Shown in pieces: positions 25,412 through 33,627 of a stretch of 64,000 bases of DNA. The translations under genes and the position numbers were made by a program. The stretch spans positions 124,001 through 188,000 of the forward strand of contig NZ_BMWA01000011.1 in the NCBI RefSeq assembly GCF_014650995.1, in the 5' to 3' direction. The notes under the pieces were generated by a model. It was not told where the DNA came from. It made no database searches and worked only from the letters and a program-made list of their open reading frames with translations. The first letter of the stretch is position 1. Every line of letters begins with the position of its first letter. This stretch comes from Streptomyces viridiviolaceus. GTDB lineage: Bacteria; Actinomycetota; Actinomycetes; Streptomycetales; Streptomycetaceae.

Positions 25412-26002
25412 TCACTTCAGCCGGTCCCGGATGCGCCCGCGCATCGACGCCATCGAGAAGCCCCGCGGGTCCACCTTGCCCGGCTGCCACTCCAGGTGGC
25501 CGATGACCGACCGCTCGTTCCAGCCGTGGTGGCGGCAGACCGCCGCGGCGGCTCTCTCGATGGCCTTCAACTGCGCCGCGGGCCAGGGGTCCTCACCGTC
25601 GCCCAGGTTCTCGCACTCGAAGCCGTAGAAGTGCCGGTTGCCGTCGGTGTTCGCCTCGTTGTCCCGCGGCAGCGCCTTCTCGGCGATCACCGCGCGCAGC
25701 ACCTCGTCGTCGCCGAGCCCGGCGTGGTTGGCACGGCCGTACCCGACCAGGTGGACCTTGCCGTCCTTGGTGATCACACCGTGGCACAGCGGGCCGGGCA
25801 GTCCCTCGTAGCCGTTGCGGCAGATCTCCACCGTCCGTGCGCTGCCCCTGGTCACCGTGTGGTGGATCATCACGCCGTGGACGGGGCCCCAGGGGCCCTT
25901 GTGGTTGCGGTTGTGGTGCCGCCAGTCACCGACCTCGACGACGGTGAGGCCCTCCGCTCTGAGGGCTTTCAGGAAACTGCCCGTGGACATGGGTGAGGCC
26001 AT
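25412..26002 (-). CDS. N-acetylmuramoyl-L-alanine amidase (amidase_2/PGRP)
   Basis: A 196-residue zinc amidase domain that would cut the bond between muramic acid and the stem peptide. Zinc ligands: His in MIHHTVT, and His and Asp in IGHLEWQPGKVDPRG; YGFECENLG is the conserved active-site strand. There is no signal peptide or wall-binding domain, so it resembles phage endolysins or an intracellular recycling enzyme. Confidence 0.88.
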   Translation of the reverse strand: MASPMSTGSFLKALRAEGLTVVEVGDWRHHNRNHKGPWGPVHGVMIHHTVTRGSARTVEICRNGYEGLPGPLCHGVITKDGKVHLVGYGRANHAGLGDDEVLRAVIAEKALPRDNEANTDGNRHFYGFECENLGDGEDPWPAAQLKAIERAAAAVCRHHGWNERSVIGHLEWQPGKVDPRGFSMASMRGRIRDRLK

Positions 26003-26123
26003 GACCGGCTCCTTCGTCCAGCGCGACGGCCGCCCGGCGCGACCGCCCCTACCGGTGCTTGTACCGAAACGGAGCGCCTCTCACCACGTGCTCGGAACGT
26101 GTTCGGGTCGTGTGCGAGCCGAT

Positions 26124-26138
26124 CCGGACAAGGTCCGG
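26124..26138. promoter_or_regulatory. Palindrome in the amidase-encapsulin intergenic region
   Basis: CCGGACAAGGTCCGG is a perfect 6-bp-arm inverted repeat in the 310-bp divergent region 26003-26312, which must hold the promoters of the amidase and encapsulin genes. It could be an operator or a leader hairpin. Nothing else in this stretch is recognisable. Confidence 0.4.
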
Positions 26139-26312
26139 CCCGGTGGGCCCCGTGGGCGGCCGCCGGGCGCGCCCCCTATGTGCCCCGCCCGCCGGTGATC
26201 CATTCCCGCTCTTTCGTGTAATAGCACCGGCACGCTACGTGAGGAAGGCTGGTCCGTGCACATCGATGCCGGGCGCAGGTGCGTCCGGCATGTACCGGGA
26301 GGGCAATTCCTT

Positions 26313-27719
26313 ATGTCGGTAGGCGAAGAGGTCCGCACCGAGCAGACCAGGCCGCAGCAGAGCCTCGGCACGGCGGCCGCGCGGAACCTGGCCACCACCA
26401 CCAAGTCCGTACCCCAGATGCAGGAGATCAGCTCCCGCTGGCTGCTGCGCACCCTTCCCTGGGTGGACGTCCAGGGCGGCACGTACCGGGTGAACCGGCG
26501 CCTGACCTTCGCCGTCGGCGACGGCCGGGTGACGTTCGTGAAGACCGGCGACCGCGTCGAGGTCATCCCCGCGGAGCTGGGCGAACTGCCGGCCCTGCGG
26601 TCGTACGAGGACGAGGAGGTGCTCTCGGAACTCGCCCAGCGCTGCGAGCAGCGGGAGTTCGGCCCGGGAGAGGTGATCGCCTCGTTCGGCAGCCAGGCCG
26701 ACGAGGTGTACCTGCTGGCGCACGGCAAGGTGGAGAAGATCGGCACCGGCCCCTACGGGGACGACGCGGTTCTCGGGGTCCTCGCCGACGGCTCCTACTT
26801 CGGTGACCAGGCCCTGCTCGACGGCGACGCCATCTGGGAGTACACCGCCCGCACGGTCACCGCGTGCACGGTGCTCGTGCTGCCCCGTCAGGACGTGGAG
26901 CAGATCGCGGAGCGCGCGGACTCGCTGCGCGAGCACCTCCGGCAGCGCCGCTCCATCCCCGAGCAGCGCACCAACAAGCACGGTGAGAAGGCGATCGACC
27001 TCGCCGCAGGCCACAGCGGGGAGCCCGACATCCCGCACACCTTCGTCGACTACGAGGCCAGGCCCCGCGAGTACGAACTGAGCGTGGCCCAGACCGTGCT
27101 GCGCATCCACTCCCGCGTGGCCGACCTGTACAACCAGCCGATGAACCAGACCGAGCAGCAGATCCGGCTGACGGTCGAGGCACTGAAGGAGCGTCAGGAG
27201 CACGAGCTGGTCAACAACCGCGAGTTCGGCCTCCTGCACAACTGCGAGTACGACCAGCGGATCCAGCCGCACGACGGGGTGCCGGGCCCGGACGACATGG
27301 ACGAGCTGCTCAGCCGGCGGCGCGGCACCAAGCTGTTCCTCGCCCACCCGCGCGCGATCGCCGCGTTCGGCCGCGAGCTGAACAAGCGCGGACTCGTGCC
27401 CGAGACCATCGACATCGGCGGCAACCGCATTCCCACCTGGCGGGGCGTGCCGATCTACCCGTGCAACAAGATCCCCGTCACCGAGTCCCGTACGTCCTCG
27501 ATCATCGCGATGCGTACGGGCGAGCAGGACCAGGGCGTCATCGGCCTGCGGGCCACCGGCATCCCGGACGAGATCGAGCCGAGCCTGTCGGTGCGCTTCA
27601 TGGGCATCAACGAACAGGCCATCATCAAGTACCTGGTGACCGCCTACTACTCGGCCGCGGTCCTCGTGCCGGACGCACTCGGCGTCCTGGAGAACGTCGA
27701 GATCGGCCGCTGGCGGTGA
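26313..27719 (+). CDS. Family 2B encapsulin shell protein with cyclic-nucleotide-binding domain
   Basis: A 468-residue protein often annotated as a cyclic nucleotide-binding or Crp-like protein but without any DNA-binding domain. Residues about 20-90 (TTKSVPQMQEISSRWLLRTL, PWVDVQGGTYRVNRR) and 230-468 (HTFVDYEARPREYEL ... SLSVRFMGINEQAIIKYLV) resemble the HK97-fold shell of family 2 encapsulins; residues about 99-210 are an inserted cNMP-binding domain (GEVIASFGSQADEVYLLAHG, GSYFGDQALL). This organisation defines family 2B. It should self-assemble into a protein nanocompartment. ATG 26313 has GGGAGGG upstream. A polyprenyl diphosphate synthase gene follows 87 bp later and is the presumed cargo. 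Confidence 0.88.
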   Translation: MSVGEEVRTEQTRPQQSLGTAAARNLATTTKSVPQMQEISSRWLLRTLPWVDVQGGTYRVNRRLTFAVGDGRVTFVKTGDRVEVIPAELGELPALRSYEDEEVLSELAQRCEQREFGPGEVIASFGSQADEVYLLAHGKVEKIGTGPYGDDAVLGVLADGSYFGDQALLDGDAIWEYTARTVTACTVLVLPRQDVEQIAERADSLREHLRQRRSIPEQRTNKHGEKAIDLAAGHSGEPDIPHTFVDYEARPREYELSVAQTVLRIHSRVADLYNQPMNQTEQQIRLTVEALKERQEHELVNNREFGLLHNCEYDQRIQPHDGVPGPDDMDELLSRRRGTKLFLAHPRAIAAFGRELNKRGLVPETIDIGGNRIPTWRGVPIYPCNKIPVTESRTSSIIAMRTGEQDQGVIGLRATGIPDEIEPSLSVRFMGINEQAIIKYLVTAYYSAAVLVPDALGVLENVEIGRWR

Positions 27720-27806
27720 CGCCTGTCTCCCGAACGCCGTGTTCCCGCCCGCCCGGGCGGGTACACCCCGGGGGTACGGAGGCGGGCCGATGGGGGGAAT
27801 GAGTCC

Positions 27807-28940
27807 ATGACGGAGACTCGGCACAGCGCCGTCGAGACGCGAGGTCCCACCGGAACCCTGGAAAGGCACGGACCCATCGGGACGCAGCGGGACAAGGGGC
27901 CGGGGGCGGCCGACGGGCAGGAGGCGGAGGCGCTGCTGCGGCAGGCCAGGGCGTCGGTCGACCCGGAGCTGCGGGCCGCCATCGCGTCCCTGCCCGTTTC
28001 GATGCGCCGGATCGCGCTGTACCACTTCGGCTGGGAGCACGCGGACGGCACGCCGGCCGAGGGCAACGCGGGCAAGGCGATCCGCCCGGCGCTCGTCCTC
28101 GCCTCGGCCGCCGCGCTCGGCGGCACGGGGGCCCGCGCGGCGGCCGTCCGGGCGGCAGTGGCGGTGGAACTGGTCCACAACTTCAGCCTGCTGCACGACG
28201 ACGTGATGGACCGGGACACCACCCGGCGACACCGGCCCACCGCCTGGACCGTGTTCGGCGACGCCGACGCGATCCTCGCGGGGGACGCCCTCCAGGCACT
28301 GGCCCTGCGGCTGCTCGCCGCGGATCCGCACCCGGCGTCCGCGGCGGCGGTCACCCGGCTCGCGGACTGCGTCGTGGAGCTGTGCGCCGGCCAGCACGCG
28401 GACACGGCCATGGAGCGGCGCGGCCCGGACGAGGTCACGCTCGAGGAGACGCTCGCCATGGCCGAGGCCAAGACGGGCGCGCTGCTGGGGTGTGCCTGTG
28501 CCCTCGGCGGGCTGTACGCCGGCGCGACCGAGGAGGACGTCGAGGCGCTGGACGCCTTCGGCCGCGAGGCCGGGCTGGCCTTCCAGCTCATCGACGACGT
28601 CATCGGCATATGGGGCGACCCGTGCCGCACCGGCAAACCGGCCGGCGCGGACCTGGCCGTCCGCAAGAAGTCGCTGCCGGTGGTCGCCGCCCTCACCTCC
28701 GGCACGCCGGCTGCGGTCGAACTGGCCGAGCTGTACGGGGTGCCCTACGAGGACGACAAGGAGGAGCTGGAGCGCATCGCACTGGCTGTGGAGCGGGCCG
28801 GTGGCCGGGACTGGGCGCAGGCCAAGGCGGCCGACCGGATGGCGAGGGCCATGCACGAGCTGTCCCGTGCCGTACCCGACCCGGAGGCCGCCGGCGGCCT
28901 GCTCTCGCTGGCGGAGTTCGTGACCCGGCGCAGCACCTGA
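27807..28940 (+). CDS. Polyprenyl (trans-isoprenyl) diphosphate synthase, presumed encapsulin cargo
   Basis: A 377-residue all-alpha prenyl synthase. First Asp-rich motif LLHDDVMDRDTTRR (about residue 131), second LIDDVIGIWGD (about 260), in which the usual DDxxD is DDVIG. GKAIRPALVLASAAAL is the substrate Lys/Arg helix. The first 40 residues are Gly/Pro/Thr-rich and probably disordered, containing GPTGT and GPIGT twelve residues apart, unlike normal prenyl synthases and similar in kind to family 2B cargo-loading extensions. Product chain length is not readable. Co-located with the encapsulin shell gene. Confidence 0.88.
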   Translation: MTETRHSAVETRGPTGTLERHGPIGTQRDKGPGAADGQEAEALLRQARASVDPELRAAIASLPVSMRRIALYHFGWEHADGTPAEGNAGKAIRPALVLASAAALGGTGARAAAVRAAVAVELVHNFSLLHDDVMDRDTTRRHRPTAWTVFGDADAILAGDALQALALRLLAADPHPASAAAVTRLADCVVELCAGQHADTAMERRGPDEVTLEETLAMAEAKTGALLGCACALGGLYAGATEEDVEALDAFGREAGLAFQLIDDVIGIWGDPCRTGKPAGADLAVRKKSLPVVAALTSGTPAAVELAELYGVPYEDDKEELERIALAVERAGGRDWAQAKAADRMARAMHELSRAVPDPEAAGGLLSLAEFVTRRST

Positions 28941-28971
28941 CCGGCCGCGGAAGGCTCCGGAGCCCGTGCAA

Positions 28972-29000
28972 GGCCGTACGGCACCTGACCCCGTACGGCC
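28972..29000 (+). terminator. Hairpin after the prenyl synthase gene
   Basis: GGCCGTACGG (28972-28981) and CCGTACGGCC (28991-29000) form a perfect 10-bp stem 32 bp after the stop codon, closing the encapsulin operon. Confidence 0.65.
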
Positions 29001-29176
29001 GCAGCGCCCAGGGCTCCGGTCCGGCGGGTCCCGCACTTCCCCACGGTGTGCGGGGCCCGTCCCCTTCAGCCGTGCCTCCGCACGGCCCCACACCTCGCCC
29101 CGCACGGCCCGCGTCGCCCGATAGTCTTCAACGGCCTTGCAGGGAAGCGCTGTTGAATCGAAGGGGCGGGCGGGAC

Positions 29177-29788
29177 ATGGGCGTGGCGATCCGGACGGCG
29201 GGGGAGGGCGACCGGGAGCTGGTCGTCCGGCTGCTGGACGAGGCGTTCCGGGACGATCCGGTGAGCAGCTGGGTCTTCCCCGGCGCGGAGTACCGCCGTA
29301 AGACCCACCACAGGCTCATGGCCGCCTTCACCGACGCCGTGCTCGCCGACGGGCGCATAGACGTCACCGAGGACGGTGCGGCCTGCGCGCTGTGGCTGTC
29401 GGTGCCCGCGCACGAGCACGGCGGCGACGGGCCGGACGAGGGCCCCGCCCAGGTCCGCGAGGCCGTCGACCCGGGCAACGAACGCGTCGAGCTGATCGGC
29501 CGGCTGACGGCCGGCATCCACCCCTCCGGCCGGGCCCACGAGTACCTCTGGATGATCGGCGTGGTCCCGGAGCGGCAGGGCGAGGGCCTGGGCACCGCGC
29601 TCATCGCGTCGGTCCTCGACCGCTGCGACCGCGAGGGCCTGCCGGCCTATCTGGAGGCGAGCAGCGCACGCAGCCGCGGGCTGTACGAACGTCTCGGCTT
29701 CGAGCTCACGGGCGAGGTCCTGGACCTGCCGGACGGCCCCCGCATGTGGCCGATGTGGCGCGAGCCGCTGCGCCCGGCGCGCCGGTAG
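29177..29788 (+). CDS. GNAT-family N-acetyltransferase
   Basis: A 203-residue GNAT protein with EYLWMIGVVPERQGEGLGTAL (acetyl-CoA loop) and the C-terminal LEASSARSRGLYERLGFE. Target unknown. It lies 236 bp after the prenyl synthase, behind a hairpin, so it is probably not part of the encapsulin operon. Confidence 0.85.
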   Translation: MGVAIRTAGEGDRELVVRLLDEAFRDDPVSSWVFPGAEYRRKTHHRLMAAFTDAVLADGRIDVTEDGAACALWLSVPAHEHGGDGPDEGPAQVREAVDPGNERVELIGRLTAGIHPSGRAHEYLWMIGVVPERQGEGLGTALIASVLDRCDREGLPAYLEASSARSRGLYERLGFELTGEVLDLPDGPRMWPMWREPLRPARR

Positions 29789-29871
29789 CCGGTACGCGCC
29801 TGCGGCAACGGGGCGCAGGCGCGCAGGCACAGCAGGGAGCACTGAGCCGCCGCCCGCTCTACGCTGGGGAC

Positions 29872-30117
29872 ATGGACGGCACAAAGCACGTCTGCCCCAG
29901 CTGCGGGCAGGCGGTCGAGACGGTCGTCCGGCGCCACAAGACGCTGGGCGCGTGGGTACCGGTATGGGTGCCAGGCCCGTGCCGCAACCCGGCCTGCGAG
30001 GCACGCTCCGACGAGAGCGCGGAAGCCGCGGAGACCGGAGAGGACAAGAAGGACGGCGGGTCCGACACCCGGATTCGGGCCTCCAGGCCGCGGGAAAGGG
30101 CCACGGAGAACTCCTGA
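29872..30117 (+). CDS. Small zinc-ribbon-like protein
   Basis: An 81-residue protein with four cysteines arranged as CPSC...CRNPAC in the first 45 residues, a likely zinc site, followed by a charged Glu/Asp/Arg-rich tail. ATG 29872 starts MDGTKHVCPSCGQAVETVV. Function unknown. Confidence 0.7.
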   Translation: MDGTKHVCPSCGQAVETVVRRHKTLGAWVPVWVPGPCRNPACEARSDESAEAAETGEDKKDGGSDTRIRASRPRERATENS

Positions 30118-30289
30118 ACCCAACTCTCCGGGTCCGGCGAGCCGATCCGCGGCCAGGACCGGCCGAACCCGCACGGGCCCGGCTGGTCCGGCGAGGCGAG
30201 AACGGCGGGACGGCGATCACCGACGGGCCGTACGCCCGCTGCCCCTGGCTCGAGGGACGACCGCGCGAAGCGTACGACGAACGGGTACG

Positions 30290-30327
30290 CCGAAGGGGCC
30301 CGGCCGGGTACGGCCGGGCCCCTTCGG
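30290..30327. terminator. Strong bidirectional terminator before sodN
   Basis: A 16-bp stem CCGAAGGGGCCCGGCC (30290-30305) with its complement (30312-30327) lies between the small zinc gene and the 3' end of sodN. Confidence 0.85.
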
Positions 30328-30387
30328 GTTGCCCGTCGGCCTGCGATGGTGCACCGATCGCCGGCCCGGAGAGGGACTGACCGCAGG

Positions 30388-30783
30388 TCAGGCCTTCTTG
30401 GTCTCCCAGAAGATCTTGTCGATCTGGGCGATGTAGTCCAGGGCCTTCTGGCCGGTGGCCGGGTCGGTCGACGCCTTGGCGGCCGACAGGGCCTTCAGGG
30501 TGTCGTTGACCAGCTGGTGCAGCTCGGGGTACTTCTCGAAGTGCGGCGGCTTGAAGTAGTCGCTCCAGAGCACGGAGACGTGGTGCTTCGCGAGCTCTGC
30601 GCGCTGCTCCTTGATGACCGTGGCACGCGCCTGGAAGTGCGGGTCGTCGTTGCCGGCCATCTTCTCCTGGACGGCCTTCACCGACTCCGCCTCGATGCGG
30701 GCCTGGGCAGGGTCGTACACGCCGCAGGGCAGGTCGCAGTGGGCGCTGACCTTGGCCTTGGGGGCAAACAGGCGGGAAAGCAT
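30388..30783 (-). CDS. sodN: Nickel superoxide dismutase precursor
   Basis: A 131-residue Ni-SOD precursor. The nickel hook HCDLPCGVYDP begins at residue 15 and the 14-residue leader MLSRLFAPKAKVSA must be removed so that His1 becomes the N-terminal ligand; the mature part is 117 residues, the usual length. It detoxifies superoxide in the cytosol. The divergent sodX is its dedicated peptidase. In S. coelicolor, nickel availability favours sodN over sodF through Nur and the s-SodF RNA, which pairs with the sodN 5' region. Confidence 0.97.
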   Translation of the reverse strand: MLSRLFAPKAKVSAHCDLPCGVYDPAQARIEAESVKAVQEKMAGNDDPHFQARATVIKEQRAELAKHHVSVLWSDYFKPPHFEKYPELHQLVNDTLKALSAAKASTDPATGQKALDYIAQIDKIFWETKKA

Positions 30784-30928
30784 GAAGCGTTCCTTCCTCG
30801 TGATCGTCTTCTCAGGGGGGACATTACTCCCTGGGAGGCCCGATTTCGCGAGTGCCCCCGTGGGCTTAGGACAAAAGTCCGGGGTCAGACTGAGACTGGT
30901 GGAGGAAGAACCGGGGAGGTGCCGGGTG

Positions 30929-31363
30929 ATGCCGGAGCTGTCGCAGGAGACCGATCGCGCGAGAGGACCGCTGCCGTTCGGGCCGGCCGAGGTGACCGGG
31001 CCGTCGATGGTGCCCACGCTGCACCACGGGGACCTGCTCCTCGTGCACTGGGGGGCCAGGATCAAACCCGGTGACGTCGTCGTGCTGCGGCACCCCTTCC
31101 AGCAGGACCTGCTCGTGGTCAAGCGGGCCGCACAGCGGCGTGAGGCCGGTTGGTGGGTGCTCGGGGACAACGCGTTCGCGGGGGGCGACAGCACCGACTA
31201 CGGGGCCGTTCCCGAGGAGTTCGTCCTCGGCAGGGTCCGTTTCCGCTACCGGCCGCTCCGCCGCGATCAGCGCTCGCCGTTCACCGTGGTCCGCTGGGCG
31301 CTGTCGGCCGTCCGACCGGTGCTGTCCGACCGGTCCGCCTCCAGGCGCTTGCGAGCGCGGTAG
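30929..31363 (+). CDS. sodX: Nickel-type superoxide dismutase maturation peptidase SodX
   Basis: A 144-residue S26 (signal-peptidase-like) Ser/Lys protease without a membrane anchor: catalytic Ser in VTGPSMVPTLHHGDLLL, Lys in LLVVKRAAQRR, and LGDNAF. It cleaves the SodN leader. Start could be GTG 30926 or ATG 30929, both behind GGGGAGG. Its last 97 nt overlap the convergent CGNR gene on the other strand. Confidence 0.92.
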   Translation: MPELSQETDRARGPLPFGPAEVTGPSMVPTLHHGDLLLVHWGARIKPGDVVVLRHPFQQDLLVVKRAAQRREAGWWVLGDNAFAGGDSTDYGAVPEEFVLGRVRFRYRPLRRDQRSPFTVVRWALSAVRPVLSDRSASRRLRAR

Positions 31364-31896
31364 GCCGCCACGTTGGCGCGGGTGGCGCAGCGGTCGGAGC
31401 AGTAGCGCCGGGAGCGGTTGGTGGAGGTGTCCAGGTAGGCGTTGCGGCAGGGGGCCGCCTCGCACAGGCCCAGGCGGTCCACGCCGTACTCCGTGAGGTG
31501 GAACGCCAGGCCCATCGCCGCGATGGCGGCGAAACCGGCGGTCGCGTTGGACGGATGGTCCGCCAGGTGCATGTGCCACAGGGGGCGGCCGTCGTCGTCG
31601 CGGTGGTCGTGCCCGGAGATCTGCGGGCTCACCGGGAACTCCAGGAGGAGGGAGTTCAGCAGGTCCACCGCGAGCGTCTCGTCGCCGCCGTCCGCGGCCT
31701 CGAAGACGGCGCGCAGCCGTGCCCGGACCGAGCGGAACCGGGTCACGTCCGCCTCCGCGGCGCGCCGGGCCGCCGACTGATTGGCGCCGAAGAGTTCGCG
31801 GACGGCCTCGATCGACGTCAGTGAGTCCTTGCCCCGGGCCGGTTCCTCGGTGTTGACGAGACGCACGGCGTAATCCGAGTAATAGGCCAGTTCCAC
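31267..31896 (-). CDS. CGNR zinc-finger protein (ABATE-domain regulator)
   Basis: A 209-residue protein with an N-terminal helical stress-response (ABATE) region and a C-terminal CGNR zinc finger with ligands in RLGLCEAAPCRNAYLD and RRYCSDRCATRANVAAYRARK. Such proteins are presumed DNA-binding regulators. Its 3' end overlaps sodX. Confidence 0.88.
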   Translation of the reverse strand: MELAYYSDYAVRLVNTEEPARGKDSLTSIEAVRELFGANQSAARRAAEADVTRFRSVRARLRAVFEAADGGDETLAVDLLNSLLLEFPVSPQISGHDHRDDDGRPLWHMHLADHPSNATAGFAAIAAMGLAFHLTEYGVDRLGLCEAAPCRNAYLDTSTNRSRRYCSDRCATRANVAAYRARKRLEADRSDSTGRTADSAQRTTVNGER

Positions 31897-31994
31897 TTGT
31901 AGTCCTTACGAAGGGGCTCTATGGTCGTGCCTGCGATCAGGTAACAGCTGATCGTGGTTCCAGGGTATTACGTGACGTACCTCAGGAGGGGTCG

Positions 31995-32768
31995 ATGACG
32001 GACGCGGACATCACCACCACGAACGCAGCCGACTGGCACGCCTGGCAGGAGAGCTGGGACCGGCAGCAGGAGTGGTACATGCCCGACCGCGAGGAACGCT
32101 TCCGGATCATGCTCGACATGGTGGAGGCCCTGGTCGGCACCGCACCGCGCGTGCTCGACCTCGCGTGCGGCACGGGAACCATCACGGCGCGGCTGCTCGC
32201 GCGGTTCCCGGACGCCCTCAGCACCGGCGTCGACCTCGACCCCGCGCTCCTGGCCATCGCCGAGGGCACCTTCGAGGGCGACGAGCGGGTCTCCCTCGTC
32301 ACCGCCGACCTCAAGGACCCCGACTGGACGGCGAAGCTGCCGTACGACTCCTACGACGCCGTCCTGACCGCCACGGCCCTGCACTGGTTCCACAGCGAAC
32401 CCCTCGCCGCCCTCTACGGTCAGGTCGCGGGCGTCGTCCGCGACGGCGGTGTCTTCATGAACGCGGACCACATGATCGACGACACGACGCCCCGGATCAA
32501 CGCGGCCGAGCGCGCCCAGCGGCACGCGCGCATGGAGAGCGCCAAGCAGGAAGGCGCCCTCGACTGGTCCGAGTGGTGGCAGGTCGCCGCCAAGGACCCG
32601 GTGCTGGCGCAGCCCACGGCCCGGCGTTTCGAGATCTACGGCGAGCACGCCGACGGCGACATGCCGTCGGCGGCGTGGCACGCGCGCGTGCTGCGCGAGA
32701 AGGGCTTCGGCGAGGTGCGGCCCGTGTGGTGCTCGCCGTCGGACACGCTGCTGCTGGCGCTGAAGTAG
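31995..32768 (+). CDS. SAM-dependent class I methyltransferase
   Basis: A 257-residue methyltransferase: motif I VLDLACGTGTITARLLARF, acidic end of beta-2 TGVDLDPALL, motif II LVTADLKDPDW, motif IV DAVLTATALHWF. Acceptor unknown. ATG 31995 is preceded by AGGAGGGG. Confidence 0.86.
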   Translation: MTDADITTTNAADWHAWQESWDRQQEWYMPDREERFRIMLDMVEALVGTAPRVLDLACGTGTITARLLARFPDALSTGVDLDPALLAIAEGTFEGDERVSLVTADLKDPDWTAKLPYDSYDAVLTATALHWFHSEPLAALYGQVAGVVRDGGVFMNADHMIDDTTPRINAAERAQRHARMESAKQEGALDWSEWWQVAAKDPVLAQPTARRFEIYGEHADGDMPSAAWHARVLREKGFGEVRPVWCSPSDTLLLALK

Positions 32769-32770
32769 CC

Positions 32771-32809
32771 CGAAGGGGCGGTACGGGAACACCCCGTACC
32801 GCCCCTTCG
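32771..32809. terminator. Bidirectional terminator
   Basis: A 16-bp perfect stem (CGAAGGGGCGGTACGG, 32771-32786, and 32794-32809) separates the convergent methyltransferase and ABC transporter genes. Confidence 0.85.
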
Positions 32810-32820
32810 CGTGCGTACCG

Positions 32821-33627
32821 TCAGAGCACCTTGGACAGGAACGCCTTCGTCCGTTCGTGCTGCGGGTCGGTCAGGACGTCGCGCGGGTTGCCCGACTCGA
32901 CCACCACGCCGCCGTCCATGAAGACCAGGCTGTCGCCCACCTCGCGGGCGAAGCCCATCTCGTGGGTGACGACGACCATTGTCATGCCCGACTCGGCGAG
33001 GTCGCGCATGACGTCGAGGACGTCGCCGACCAGCTCCGGGTCGAGGGCCGAGGTCGGCTCGTCGAACAGCATCAGCTTCGGGTCCATCGCGAGCGCCCGG
33101 GCGATCGCGACCCGCTGCTGCTGGCCGCCGGAGAGCTGCGAGGGGTAGTTGCCGGCCTTGTCGGCCAGGCCCACGCGGTCCAGGAGCTGCATCGCGCGCT
33201 CCCTGGCCTGGCCCTTGCTCACGCCCTTGACCTGCACCGGCGCCTCGATGACGTTCTCGGCGGCCGTCATGTGCGGGAAGAGGTTGAAGCGCTGGAAGAC
33301 CATGCCGATGTCCCGGCGCTTGACGGCGACCTCGCTGTCCTTCAGCTCGTACAGCTTGTCGCCCTTCTGGCGGTAGCCGACCAGCTCGCCGTCGACGTAC
33401 AGACGGCCGGCGTTGATCTTCTCCAGGTGGTTGATGCACCTGAGGAAGGTCGACTTGCCGGAGCCGGAGGGGCCGATGAGGCAGAACACCTCGCCGGACT
33501 TCACCTCCAGGTCGATGCCCTTGAGCACCTCGACGGGACCGAAGGACTTGTGGACGCCCTCGGCCTTGACCATGGGCACGGTGGAGTCCTTCACGACGGC
33601 GTCCGTCCTGCTGAGCTTCTCGGTCAT
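32821..33627 (-). CDS. Amino-acid ABC transporter ATP-binding protein (GlnQ type)
   Basis: A 268-residue ATPase: Walker A IGPSGSGKSTFLR, signature LSGGQQQRVAIARAL, Walker B LMLFDEPTSALDPEL, H-loop VVTHEMGFA. It energises uptake of a polar amino acid, perhaps glutamate or glutamine. ATG 33627 overlaps the permease stop (ATGA). Confidence 0.93.
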   Translation of the reverse strand: MTEKLSRTDAVVKDSTVPMVKAEGVHKSFGPVEVLKGIDLEVKSGEVFCLIGPSGSGKSTFLRCINHLEKINAGRLYVDGELVGYRQKGDKLYELKDSEVAVKRRDIGMVFQRFNLFPHMTAAENVIEAPVQVKGVSKGQARERAMQLLDRVGLADKAGNYPSQLSGGQQQRVAIARALAMDPKLMLFDEPTSALDPELVGDVLDVMRDLAESGMTMVVVTHEMGFAREVGDSLVFMDGGVVVESGNPRDVLTDPQHERTKAFLSKVL

